From the NCBI GenBank assembly GCA_949320185.1, contig CASGHK010000039.1, positions 1 to 64,000 of the forward strand: 64,000 nt of DNA. The letters are read 5' to 3'. This stretch comes from an uncultured Methanomicrobiales archaeon (GTDB lineage: Archaea > Halobacteriota > Methanomicrobia > Methanomicrobiales > Methanospirillaceae). Below are positions 25,359-33,227 of this stretch, piece by piece; the stretch's first letter is position 1; every line of letters begins with the position of its first letter. A program made the translations under genes and the position numbers. The notes under the pieces were generated by a model. The model made no database searches, was not told where the DNA came from, and saw only the letters and a program-made list of their open reading frames with translations.

Positions 25359-26219
25359 GTGATTCTCCTGAACAACCGATCCAGACTCCACCCGGCGGCC
25401 ATCTTGGTTGCCGCCCTCGTTGGCCTGCTCGTGCTGATCCCGTCTCCGGCGCTCGCAGAGCCGACCACGTCGCTGCTGATCTCCGAGATCGGCCCCGATG
25501 GTACCGTCCTGAACTCGACCACGGTCGATTACCGCTGGCTCGAGGCGAACCTGCCCGTCAAGGGCGACGGGGTGACCCACTACTACCACCAGGGCCCTGC
25601 GTTCGAGGGCGACAAGTGGGATCCGAACGAGACCGTAAACCTTAAAGATCGAGGCGCCGTCAAGGGGACGGATGTTGCGGACCTCTGCAGGCTCGTCGGC
25701 GGGCTCAAACCCGGTGACGAGGCGATGGTCGCGTCGGCCGATGGGTACAACGTGGTCTATGGGTACGACACGATCGTCTACCCTCCGTCCCGTCAGGGTC
25801 CTCTGGTGGTCGCCTGGTACAACGGTGCCGACGCTGCTGAGGGTGAAAAGCAGGGGACCGGTTATCCGCCGGATTTCTACACTGGCATGCGCCTGGTCTT
25901 CTTCGCCGACACCTCAACAAACCCGGATGGTCTGCACGTCTTCGGGAACAGCGACATGCGCGAGACCCTTCCCGAGAACGCCCAGTACTTCTACAGTGAC
26001 CTCCTCCCTTCGACCAGTGGGATCTCTGTGAAGTGGGTCTCGGAGGTCCGTCTCTACCGCGGCGGGTTCCTGGGTGACCGGCACGCGCCAGTAAAGTCGC
26101 TCACGAACGGCACGTCTGCTGCCAATGCGACGACGGCACCGGAGACGACCCATGCGGCGGGTCTTCTTCCGGCGGTCCTTCTCGGGATCGGGAGCGCCGT
26201 GCTCCTCCGGAGGCGTTGA
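25359..26219 (+). CDS. membrane-anchored N-domain protein
   Basis: A 286-residue protein made of a signal peptide (ending ALAE), one island N-domain (VTHYYHQGPAF, VKGTDVADLCRLVGGLKPGDE, SRQGPLVVAWY, GLHVFGNSDM) and a C-terminal anchor (AAGLLPAVLLGIGSAVLLRRR) of the type found on archaeal surface proteins. It directly follows the stalk protein. The start is uncertain: GTG 25359 lies inside a perfect Shine-Dalgarno string GAGGTGAT (25356-25363), so initiation might instead occur a few codons later, at CTG 25368, or by coupling to the upstream stop. Confidence 0.75.
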   Translation: MILLNNRSRLHPAAILVAALVGLLVLIPSPALAEPTTSLLISEIGPDGTVLNSTTVDYRWLEANLPVKGDGVTHYYHQGPAFEGDKWDPNETVNLKDRGAVKGTDVADLCRLVGGLKPGDEAMVASADGYNVVYGYDTIVYPPSRQGPLVVAWYNGADAAEGEKQGTGYPPDFYTGMRLVFFADTSTNPDGLHVFGNSDMRETLPENAQYFYSDLLPSTSGISVKWVSEVRLYRGGFLGDRHAPVKSLTNGTSAANATTAPETTHAAGLLPAVLLGIGSAVLLRRR

Positions 26220-26220
26220 G

Positions 26221-26784
26221 GTGAGGCGCCCCCTCCTCCTCCTCCTCTGCGTTGCCGCCGTCGCGCTCCTCGTGGCCGGATGCACCACCGTGCCTCAGCC
26301 ACAGGCTTCCAGCACCACCCCGAATGCGACGCTCGTCCTGAACGGATCGACGAGCGTCATCCTCTCCTACGAGGACGTGCTTGCTCTACCGTCCGTGAGC
26401 GGCGTCGGCGGTGCCGTATCGACGACCGGGATTCGGTACGGACCGTTCAAGATTAGGGGAGTCTCGCTCCGGACGCTCGCCGAACAGGTCGGCGGGATCG
26501 GCCCGAACCAGACGCTCCGTGTCCACGCACCCGACGGGTACATGTGGGTACTCGGCGCGGACCAGATTGATGGGGCTGGCTTCATCGTCTTCACGCCCGA
26601 TTTGAAGGAGATCGAACCGCCCCCACGGGTGGTTCCGGTCCTGATGTACGAACAGAACGGGACGGGGCTCTCCGAAGAGCAGGGGGGACCGTTCCGGATC
26701 GCGGTGCTGAACGAGGCAGGGACTCCCGTGATCACCGAGGGGTCTGGATGGGTCAAGTGGGTGGACCGGATCGAGGTCAGGTGA
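26221..26784 (+). CDS. lipoprotein with SUOX/molybdopterin-binding-like domain
   Basis: A 187-residue lipoprotein: the lipobox LVAGC follows a short signal peptide. The mature part matches the Oxidored_molyb (sulfite-oxidase) fold: LVLNGSTSVILSYEDVLALP, then GPFKIRGVSLRTLAEQVGG, LRVHAPDGYMWVL, and GPFRIAVLNE...WVKWVDRIEV at the end. The Mo-ligand Cys of true enzymes is absent, so a binding rather than a redox role is likely. GTG 26221 is preceded by CCGGAGGCG and begins one base after the previous stop; its own stop overlaps the wtpA start. A partner in oxyanion or cofactor capture beside WtpA is inferred. Confidence 0.75.
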   Translation: MRRPLLLLLCVAAVALLVAGCTTVPQPQASSTTPNATLVLNGSTSVILSYEDVLALPSVSGVGGAVSTTGIRYGPFKIRGVSLRTLAEQVGGIGPNQTLRVHAPDGYMWVLGADQIDGAGFIVFTPDLKEIEPPPRVVPVLMYEQNGTGLSEEQGGPFRIAVLNEAGTPVITEGSGWVKWVDRIEVR

Positions 26785-27773
26785 GGCGCTTCCTCGCTCC
26801 CGCCCTCGTTCTCCTCATTCTTCTGCTCGCGGCGGGGTGTACGACGGTTCCGTCCACCCCAGTACCGGTTACCTGCATGATCGCCGGCTCGCTTGTCGAT
26901 CCGCTCGCCGATTTCGAGGTGGAGTACGAGGCGGCCCATCCCGGCATCGACGTCCGCTTCGAGGGGCACGGGTCGATACAGGCGATCCGGCAGGTGACGG
27001 ACCTCCACCGGTCGGTTGACCTCGTCGTCGTCGCGGATGCGTCGCTCATCCCGGACCTGATGAATGGCTCCACGCAGAAGTATACGACATTCGGCACTAC
27101 CGAGGTGGTGGTCGCGTACACGAACCAGAGTCGCTATGCCGATGAGATCAGCGGAACGAACTGGGCGGAGGTCCTCTCCCGCCCGGACGTCCGGGTAGGT
27201 ATTGCAAATCCCATGCTCGACGCAGCAGGATATCGGGCGATGCTCGTGCTCCTTCTCCAGGAGCAGCAGAGCGGAAAGAAGACTTTCGGCCCGGTGCTAG
27301 GGGACCACCTCTCGCCGCGCCTGGTCCCGTCTGCGGGGGCTTCGGGCCTCGAGGTGCGCCTTCCAGAGATTGTCCGACCCGCAACGGGCGGTAAGGTTGC
27401 GATCCGCGACGGATCGGTCTTTCTCCTCTCTCTGCTGGAGGCCGGCGGGATCGACTATGCATTCGAGTACCGATCGGTCGCTGAGGGCCGGGGCCTTCAT
27501 TATATCCTACTTCCCGATACCGTGAACCTGGGCTCTGCGTCCCGAGCCAATGCATTCCGACAAGCGACCGTCCATCTCGGGTTCCAGCGGTTCACCGCGA
27601 TCGGCACGGAGCGGGTCGGTCTCCCAATCGAATACGCAGTGACCGTTCCCGACGATGCCGTCCATCAGGCCGAAGCGAGGGAACTCGCCGAGGCCATCAT
27701 CCTGGCGACCGGGGAGAACCGGGTTGGATGGCCGAACCCGCTCGAGCCGAAGACCTTCGATCTCTCGGTATAG
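26781..27773 (+). CDS. wtpA: tungstate/molybdate-binding lipoprotein
   Basis: A 330-residue solute-binding lipoprotein (lipobox LLAAGC) of the WtpA type: MIAGSLVDPLADFEVEYEAAHP, then GSIQAIRQVTDL, DLVVVADASLIPDLM, VVAYTNQSRYA and VRVGIANPMLDAAGYRA, all family hallmarks of tungstate/molybdate binders. It delivers the oxyanion to WtpB at the membrane. GTG 26781 overlaps the stop of the preceding lipoprotein (GTGA), so translation is coupled. It is separated from wtpB and wtpC by nine kilobases of surface-protein genes, but the shared upstream motif (sites A and B) links them. A T6 run follows at 27833. Confidence 0.9.
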   Translation: MRRFLAPALVLLILLLAAGCTTVPSTPVPVTCMIAGSLVDPLADFEVEYEAAHPGIDVRFEGHGSIQAIRQVTDLHRSVDLVVVADASLIPDLMNGSTQKYTTFGTTEVVVAYTNQSRYADEISGTNWAEVLSRPDVRVGIANPMLDAAGYRAMLVLLLQEQQSGKKTFGPVLGDHLSPRLVPSAGASGLEVRLPEIVRPATGGKVAIRDGSVFLLSLLEAGGIDYAFEYRSVAEGRGLHYILLPDTVNLGSASRANAFRQATVHLGFQRFTAIGTERVGLPIEYAVTVPDDAVHQAEARELAEAIILATGENRVGWPNPLEPKTFDLSV

Positions 27774-27832
27774 TGTCTTTCGGTCTGCCTGGCCAGACCA
27801 CCCTCCCTGGTTTCCCTCTCCAATCCAAACCC

Positions 27833-27838
27833 TTTTTT
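27833..27838 (+). terminator. T6 run after wtpA
   Basis: Six T residues about 60 bases after the wtpA stop and before the NapH-like gene. Likely end of the secreted-protein/wtpA transcript. Confidence 0.4.
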
Positions 27839-27877
27839 CCTGCAGCGCCGATGGTCGAGCATGCTGGGTGATCCCTC

Positions 27878-28672
27878 GTGGTAGCTCAGGGCATGAGCCC
27901 GTTCCAGCTGGTGGGCCTCGTCTACGCTGTTCTCTTCGTCGTCGTCTCCGCCCTCCTCTGGCGGGCCGGCCGGTTCTCTCGTATGGTACGGTACCTTCTG
28001 CTCCTGATGACGGTCCTTGTCGGATTTCTCTTCTTCTCCCCGATGCTCCCGCACCAGTTCCAGGAGCTGGTCCTCCGGGCGGACTCCCGCATCGGGTTCG
28101 GCCTCCTGGGAGGTCTGATCGGGATAGGCGTCATGCTCCTCCTCACCTTCCTCTTCGGGCGTCACTTCTGCGGTTATCTCTGTCCCATCGGGGCAGTCCA
28201 GGAACTGGCCTACTTTGCACCGGTGCCGAAGATGAGGACAATCCGGAAGAGGGAGCTGAGCACGGTTCGATGGATTGTCCTGCTCGTCCTGCTTGGCGCC
28301 GGACTGGGCGCGGGGGCAAGCGTCCTCTCCCTCTTTGGCCTGCGCGAGTTCTTCACGCTCACCCTCTCCACCGGCTTTGCTGTCTTTGCCGCGATCGTTC
28401 TCGTCTCGCTCTGTATCTACCGCCCGTTCTGCCGTGTTCTCTGCCCGCTCGGTGCCCTCTTCCAGCTCGCAGCGGCGCCGGGACGGTGGAAGCTCGGTCG
28501 AACCGAGGCCTGCATCAACTGCCACCGGTGTGAACGGATCTGCCCGGCGGGCGAGGCTCATTCGACCGACCTCCAGAGCGAGTGCTACCTCTGTCGTCGG
28601 TGCGTCGAGGTCTGTCCAGTCGAGGGAGCGCTGGCATACGGGCCTCGTTCCCTGCATGCGAAGGATCGATGA
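27878..28672 (+). CDS. NapH/MauN-like membrane ferredoxin protein
   Basis: A 264-residue membrane protein with about four to five helices, the loop motifs FCGYLCPIGAVQE and FCRVLCPLGALFQ (each CxxxCP), and a C-terminal domain with two [4Fe-4S] motifs (CINCHRCERICP and CYLCRRCVEVCP). Relatives (NapH, RdxA, MauN) pass electrons across or along the membrane to periplasmic or maturation enzymes. GTG 27878 follows GGTGAT, a perfect match to the 16S tail; an ATG at 27893 is possible. It sits just after the tungstate island, which may mean it supplies electrons to an exported redox protein, but this is a guess. Confidence 0.8.
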   Translation: MVAQGMSPFQLVGLVYAVLFVVVSALLWRAGRFSRMVRYLLLLMTVLVGFLFFSPMLPHQFQELVLRADSRIGFGLLGGLIGIGVMLLLTFLFGRHFCGYLCPIGAVQELAYFAPVPKMRTIRKRELSTVRWIVLLVLLGAGLGAGASVLSLFGLREFFTLTLSTGFAVFAAIVLVSLCIYRPFCRVLCPLGALFQLAAAPGRWKLGRTEACINCHRCERICPAGEAHSTDLQSECYLCRRCVEVCPVEGALAYGPRSLHAKDR

Positions 28673-28742
28673 TTCTCTCCCGTTCCCTCTGAACCGCGGA
28701 GATGAGAGCCGGCCGTGAGGGGTCGCTTCGAACATTTTCGAA

Positions 28743-28752
28743 GTTATATAAG
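28743..28752 (+). promoter_or_regulatory. TATA box of the chagasin-like gene
   Basis: GTTATATAAG is a near-ideal archaeal TATA box. A start near 28772 would exclude the in-frame ATGs at 28762 and 28765 and favour ATG 28807 as translation start. Confidence 0.6.
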
Positions 28753-28806
28753 GAAATAAGTATGATGGGTTCAAATAGGAATGTGCCCCACGATGGGGCG
28801 ATTGAC

Positions 28807-29247
28807 ATGACACCTCAGCCGAAACTCTGGTTCATTGCCGGGCTCGTGCTCGCGGCGGCCCTCGTCGCCGGTTGCACCACGGGCGGCGACACCCCCCCCT
28901 CTACGACCGAACCGACGATCACGGGCCCGCTCGTTCTGAACGAGAGCGCGAACGGCACCACGCATGCAGCCCCCCTGAACTCCCTAATCAACCTGACCCT
29001 GAAGGAGAACCCGACCACAGGATACTCGTGGAACCTCACCACCACATCCGGCCTTTCCATCGTCTCGGACGATTTCGTCTCCGATGACCCCGCCGGGACC
29101 CGAGTTGGGGCTGGCGGTCAGCACCACTGGCAGCTCCGGGCGACTGCGGCGGGCATCCAGGAGATCCGCGGCGTCTACGTGCGGCCCTGGGAGAACCAGA
29201 CCGCCGACGCCGGCACCTTCTCGGTCGAGATCTCGGTCACACCGTAA
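28807..29247 (+). CDS. chagasin-like (I42) cysteine protease inhibitor lipoprotein
   Basis: A 146-residue lipoprotein (lipobox LVAGC). The mature part carries the chagasin signatures: the L2-type loop LKENPTTGYSW, a GAGGQHHWQLRA segment (family GxGG), and VYVRPWE near the C-terminus (family RPW). Chagasin-type inhibitors block papain-like cysteine proteases. ATG 28807 was chosen from the TATA position and the mature-protein fit. It is likely displayed outside the cell; the target protease is not evident in the window, though two exported peptidases of other classes are (40805, 58542). Confidence 0.85.
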   Translation: MTPQPKLWFIAGLVLAAALVAGCTTGGDTPPSTTEPTITGPLVLNESANGTTHAAPLNSLINLTLKENPTTGYSWNLTTTSGLSIVSDDFVSDDPAGTRVGAGGQHHWQLRATAAGIQEIRGVYVRPWENQTADAGTFSVEISVTP

Positions 29248-29270
29248 CCATCCAATCCCTCCGGGACACA

Positions 29271-29286
29271 CCCTCCCCGGGGGGAG
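29271..29286. terminator. GC hairpin between convergent genes
   Basis: CCCTCCCC followed by GGGGGGAG forms a tight inverted repeat in the 40-base gap between the convergent chagasin-like and EamA-type genes. It could end transcription from either side. Confidence 0.4.
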
Positions 29287-29287
29287 A

Positions 29288-30346
29288 TCACTCCTCTTTT
29301 CGATGCTTGTGCCGGTGGTGGAGATCCGGTGTGTGAGGATGGCTGTGCTCGAGCCGTTCGTGGGTATGCACATGCGCGTGCACGTCGGCCGATTGCCCCT
29401 CCTCGTGGGAGTGCCTGTGGTGCTCGTCGTGGCGGTGCCGGTGGGCGTGCGTCATCGGCTCGTGGACGTGCCGGTGCTCGTGGTGCTCGCGGGCGATCAG
29501 GAGCGCCCCGACGGCCATCAGCGGCAGCGCGACGACGAACTGCCAGTCGGGGATCTCCGGGGTGATCACGAGTGAGATGCCGGCGCCGATGAACGGGGCA
29601 ACTCCGAAGATGCCGGCCGTTCGTGACGCCCCGAGATGACGCAACGCGAGCAGGAACGTAATCATGCTGATCCCGTAGCAGAAGGCGCCGAGAAGGATGA
29701 CGGTGAGCGAGGATCCAAAGGGCGGCAGGGGATTGCCGAGGACGATAGCGAGCGCGAGCGAGAGGGTGCCTGCACCGAGCCCCTTGACGGTCCCGATGGC
29801 GAACGGGTCCTTGCCCGAGATCTGCCGGGCGCAGTTGTTGTCAAGGCCCCAGAGCGCACAGGCGCCGACGACTCCGAGGGCTCCAAGTGAGAGGCCCAAT
29901 TCGCCCGAGGGGTCGTACGAGAGGACCATTCCTGCCGCCGTGATCAGACCGATCGCCCCCAGCACCCGCCGTCCGATCCCCTCGTGGAAGAAGGCGGCCG
30001 CGAGCAGAGCCGTTGCAACCGCTTCGACGTTCAGAAGGAGCGAAGCGGTGGCCGCGGGTGTGAAAGAGAGCCCGAGCATCAGGAGCACCGGTGCGAGAAA
30101 CCCGCCGGCGAGCGCACTCCCTGCGAGCCACGGGGCATCCTGACGGGAGAGCGGAGCCTCGCGTTCGGTCGAGCGGGCGAGGAGCCTGACCACGACGACC
30201 GCCGAACCGGCCCCGATGTACAGGAGGGCGGCGAGCATCACCGGCGGGACCGACGAGAGGAGGAGCTTCGCGAGCGGCGCACTGGCTCCGAAGAGGGTCG
30301 CCGCGAGGAGGGCGAAGAGGATCGGGACACGGGTGTCGGTCGCCAT
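29288..30346 (-). CDS. EamA/DMT-family transporter with His-rich C-terminal tail
   Basis: A 352-residue membrane protein with ten predicted helices in two EamA repeats (for example ATLFGASAPLAKLLL and GLDNNCARQISG). After the last helix, about 60 cytoplasmic residues are dominated by His (HHEHRHVHEP, HAHRHRHDEHHRHSH, HAHVHTHERLEHSHPH), a strong metal-binding sequence. DMT proteins export or import metabolites; a His-rich tail is unusual for them and points to a metal ion, perhaps Ni, Co or Zn, as substrate or sensor. It diverges from a cation diffusion facilitator gene across 92 bases. Confidence 0.85.
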   Translation of the reverse strand: MATDTRVPILFALLAATLFGASAPLAKLLLSSVPPVMLAALLYIGAGSAVVVVRLLARSTEREAPLSRQDAPWLAGSALAGGFLAPVLLMLGLSFTPAATASLLLNVEAVATALLAAAFFHEGIGRRVLGAIGLITAAGMVLSYDPSGELGLSLGALGVVGACALWGLDNNCARQISGKDPFAIGTVKGLGAGTLSLALAIVLGNPLPPFGSSLTVILLGAFCYGISMITFLLALRHLGASRTAGIFGVAPFIGAGISLVITPEIPDWQFVVALPLMAVGALLIAREHHEHRHVHEPMTHAHRHRHDEHHRHSHEEGQSADVHAHVHTHERLEHSHPHTPDLHHRHKHRKEE

Positions 30347-30438
30347 CGTGTCCTTCCAGGTGGAGCCCGGCTCCCGATATTGGTTGTGCCGGCCCGGTCC
30401 GAAATACCTATTGGCAATGACCGATAATCGAAAAGGTT

Positions 30439-31413
30439 ATGGACGACCGACAGGCCTGGAACCTCGAGAAACAGCGGACGGCGCGTCTCTCTGTTGCCTC
30501 GAACACGGCCCTGGTAGTGCTGAAGCTCGCAGTCGGCCTCTGGCTCGGTTCGGTCGCGATCCTCTCCGAGGCGGTCCATTCGGGGATCGATCTGGTCGCT
30601 GCTCTCGTCGCCTGGCTCGCCGTGCGCGCATCCGGCCGTCCACCTGATCCTGAGCACCAGTTCGGCCACGGCAAGTACGAGGACCTCTCGGGGCTCTTCG
30701 AGGGGGCCCTGATCCTGGTCGCCGCCGGCCTGATCATCTTCGAAGCGGTCGAGACCCTCCTCGCCGGGAACGACAGTCTGGCCCTTGAGGCGCTCGGGGC
30801 CGGTATCGTGGTGATGGGCTTATCATCGGCGGTCAACTGGTACGTATCTGGCCGACTGATGCGGGTGGCAAAGGCGACCGAGTCGATCGCGCTCGAGTCG
30901 GACGCCTGGCACCTCAGGACCGACGTCTACACCTCCCTCGGGGTGCTCGTGGGACTCGTCGCGATCCGGTTGACCGGAATCATCGCCCTCGACGCCGTGA
31001 TCGCGATCGGGGTCGCGCTCCTGATCATCAAGGCGGCATGGGACCTCTGCCTCCGTGCTGGGTCGAGCCTGATCGACGAGCGCCTGCCAGACGAGGAAGA
31101 GGAGCGGATTCGAACGATCATCGCCGATCATGGGGATCACATCGCTGAGTTCCACGAGCTCCGCACCAGGCGGTCAGGCCCGAATCGGTTCGTCGACCTC
31201 CACCTCTGTGTGGCCCGCAGCCTCACGGTAGAAGAGGCGCACCGGCTCGCGGACCGGCTCGAGGCGGAGATCCGGGCGTCGCTTCCGCGCTGTTCGGTGG
31301 TGATCCAGGTCGAGCCATGCGACGCAGGCTGCGATGCTTGCGGCTCGTTCTGCACGCTCAGGGACGAACCCGGTGGTGCCGATCAGCGCTCACAGGCGCC
31401 CGATGCCAGGTAG
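30439..31413 (+). CDS. cation diffusion facilitator (CDF) transporter
   Basis: A 324-residue CDF-type efflux protein with six helices. The metal site residues are visible as SEAVHSGIDL in helix 2 (usual HxxxD) and SDAWHLRTDV in helix 5 (HxxxD). A cytoplasmic C-terminal domain (about 210-300) ends with a Cys-rich tail, CDAGCDACGSFC, a further likely metal ligand set. CDF proteins pump Zn2+, Fe2+, Co2+ or Ni2+ out of the cytoplasm. It is divergently paired with the His-rich EamA-type transporter. The 3' end overlaps the convergent gene at 31383 by 31 bases. Confidence 0.9.
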   Translation: MDDRQAWNLEKQRTARLSVASNTALVVLKLAVGLWLGSVAILSEAVHSGIDLVAALVAWLAVRASGRPPDPEHQFGHGKYEDLSGLFEGALILVAAGLIIFEAVETLLAGNDSLALEALGAGIVVMGLSSAVNWYVSGRLMRVAKATESIALESDAWHLRTDVYTSLGVLVGLVAIRLTGIIALDAVIAIGVALLIIKAAWDLCLRAGSSLIDERLPDEEEERIRTIIADHGDHIAEFHELRTRRSGPNRFVDLHLCVARSLTVEEAHRLADRLEAEIRASLPRCSVVIQVEPCDAGCDACGSFCTLRDEPGGADQRSQAPDAR

Positions 31414-31730
31414 AAGGCGAGCACCTCCTCTCCTGTCCGTTCGGAGAGGTCTCTTTTCACCTGCCGAATGAACGCCTCCATGTCCTCCTCCTGTACGCAC
31501 CCCAGGCTCTCCGAGCCGTCCAGGATCCTGTCGACGAGCCACTGGAGGTCCGAACCGTCGAGCGCCTCGAGCCTGCGCTCGAAGTCTTCTGCCGACTCGG
31601 CGAAGTGGTTCGATACGGGGGGGAGGATCGACTGGTAGGCGTGGCCTGATCCCCCGCAGACCGTCCCCCCGCACTCGGGGACGAGCTTGGCGAAGATCTC
31701 GAGGTCGCGCTCGGTGAGTTCGCGGGCCAT
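31383..31730 (-). CDS. conserved hypothetical protein
   Basis: A 115-residue soluble protein. The N-terminal half is acidic with ERDLEIFAKLVPECGGTVCGGSGHAY (two Cys in ECGGTVCGG), and the rest is helical (FERRLEALDGSDLQWLVDRIL and VQEEDMEAFIRQVKRDLSERTGEEVLAFYLASG). It looks like a Methanomicrobiales-specific protein; I know no function. Its 3' end overlaps the end of the CDF gene. It diverges from the fumarase operon. Confidence 0.7.
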   Translation of the reverse strand: MARELTERDLEIFAKLVPECGGTVCGGSGHAYQSILPPVSNHFAESAEDFERRLEALDGSDLQWLVDRILDGSESLGCVQEEDMEAFIRQVKRDLSERTGEEVLAFYLASGACER

Positions 31731-31805
31731 ATGATCGTGCGTTGGCCTCGCCCGGACTAATACCCGCCGGTCGATTTTTCATCCCGCGGCCCCGATGATC
31801 TTCTG

Positions 31806-32636
31806 ATGGACCCGCGCCTCTCTTCCCGGATCGCCGACGCGACTTCTCGTGCCTATGCCCGGGCCGTGACAACGCTCCCTCCCGACGTCGAGGCTGCCCT
31901 CAACCGGGCGCTCGCCGAGGAGACGGACCCCGTGGCGCGGGGAGAACTCGAGAACATCCTCGAGAACATCTCCCTTGCCCGAAAGGGCCACATCCCCCTC
32001 TGCCAGGACACCGGCGTACCGGTCGTCTACGTCACACTGCCCCCGACCGTTCCGTTCGAGGACGAACTCTTCGATGCGATCGCGGCCGGTGTGCGCAGGG
32101 CAACGATAGAGGTACCTCTCCGGCCGAACGTCGTCGACCCGGTCACTCGTCACAACACGGGTGACAACGTCGGCGTGGGGATGCCGGCAGTGCATGTCCG
32201 TCCGGGAGCCCGCCTCTCGGTCACGGTGTTGCCGAAGGGGGCGGGGGCCGAGAACATGTCCCGGATCGAGATGCTCCTCCCATCCGAGGTGGAGAAGATC
32301 CCCGATGTCGTGGTCCGCTGCGTCCTTGAAGCCGGTGCTCGCCCCTGTCCACCGCTCGTTCTCGGGGTCGGGATCGGGGGCACCTTCGACCTCGCCGCCG
32401 CGCTCGCGAAGGAGGCGCTCCTCGAACCGATCGATACGATGGACTCCTACGAAAACGCCATCCGCGATGCTGTGAATCGGCTCGGTATCGGGCCGATGGG
32501 CCTCGGCGGGGTGACGACCGCCCTTGCCGTGAAGGTCCGCCGTGCAGCCTGTCACACCGCGTCCCTTCCGGTCGCGGTGAACGTCCAGTGCTGGGCGAAT
32601 CGGCATGCGACCGAGTTCGTGGAGGTGGACGGATGA
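31806..32636 (+). CDS. fumA: fumarate hydratase alpha subunit (class I)
   Basis: A 276-residue N-terminal-type subunit of the two-part class I fumarase (TtdA/FumA family). The Fe-S cysteines are in LCQDTGVPV, GAGAENMSR..., and VGIGGTFDLAA segments typical of the family. Together with the beta subunit it interconverts fumarate and malate. First gene of a tight unit running to 39808; the ATGA overlap with the next gene indicates coupled translation. Confidence 0.92.
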   Translation: MDPRLSSRIADATSRAYARAVTTLPPDVEAALNRALAEETDPVARGELENILENISLARKGHIPLCQDTGVPVVYVTLPPTVPFEDELFDAIAAGVRRATIEVPLRPNVVDPVTRHNTGDNVGVGMPAVHVRPGARLSVTVLPKGAGAENMSRIEMLLPSEVEKIPDVVVRCVLEAGARPCPPLVLGVGIGGTFDLAAALAKEALLEPIDTMDSYENAIRDAVNRLGIGPMGLGGVTTALAVKVRRAACHTASLPVAVNVQCWANRHATEFVEVDG

Positions 32637-33166
32637 TCGACCTGGTCACCCCTCTCGGTATCGAGGTGCTTGACTTGGCGGCAGGGGACCGGGTGACCCT
32701 CTCGGGCGTCGTCTACACCGCCCGCGACAAGGCCCATCTCATGATGATCCGGGAAGGTATCCCCTTCGACCCCATTGGAGCGGCTGTCTACCATTGCGGC
32801 CCGGTGATCGCGGGGGACCGGGTCGTTGCCGCCGGCCCCACCACGTCCTCACGGATGAACCGGCTCTCGGGGTTCCTGCTCGATGCAGGGGTGCGCGCCC
32901 TGGTCGGCAAGGGAGGGATGGACGCCACCGTCACCGAACAGCTGCGGGGACGTGGGGTCTACCTCGCCTTCACCGGCGGGTGCGCCGCTCTCGCGGCTGC
33001 CCGGATGCGGCTTGAGGGAGTTTCATTCCCCGAGCTCGGCATGGCAGAGGCGATCTGGGCGATCCGGCTTGATCACCTCCCTCTCGTTGTCGGGATCGAC
33101 AGCCATGGTAGTAACCTATTTACCGGGGTACAGGCGCGGGCCAGGCAGGTCGCCGAGCTCCGGTGA
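32633..33166 (+). CDS. fumB: fumarate hydratase beta subunit (class I)
   Basis: A 177-residue C-terminal-type subunit: LAAGDRVTLSGVVYTARDKAH, then FDPIGAAVYHCGPVI, TTSSRMNRLSGFLL, and GKGGMD...VYLAFTGGCAALAA are the expected substrate-binding segments. ATG 32633 overlaps the alpha-subunit stop. A 61-base gap before korD contains AT-rich stretches that might add an internal promoter. Confidence 0.92.
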   Translation: MIDLVTPLGIEVLDLAAGDRVTLSGVVYTARDKAHLMMIREGIPFDPIGAAVYHCGPVIAGDRVVAAGPTTSSRMNRLSGFLLDAGVRALVGKGGMDATVTEQLRGRGVYLAFTGGCAALAAARMRLEGVSFPELGMAEAIWAIRLDHLPLVVGIDSHGSNLFTGVQARARQVAELR

Positions 33167-33227
33167 CGGCTTCGCTTCAAATACCTTTTCGAAGGATGGG
33201 GAGAATACTTTACACAGGTAGGGATCG

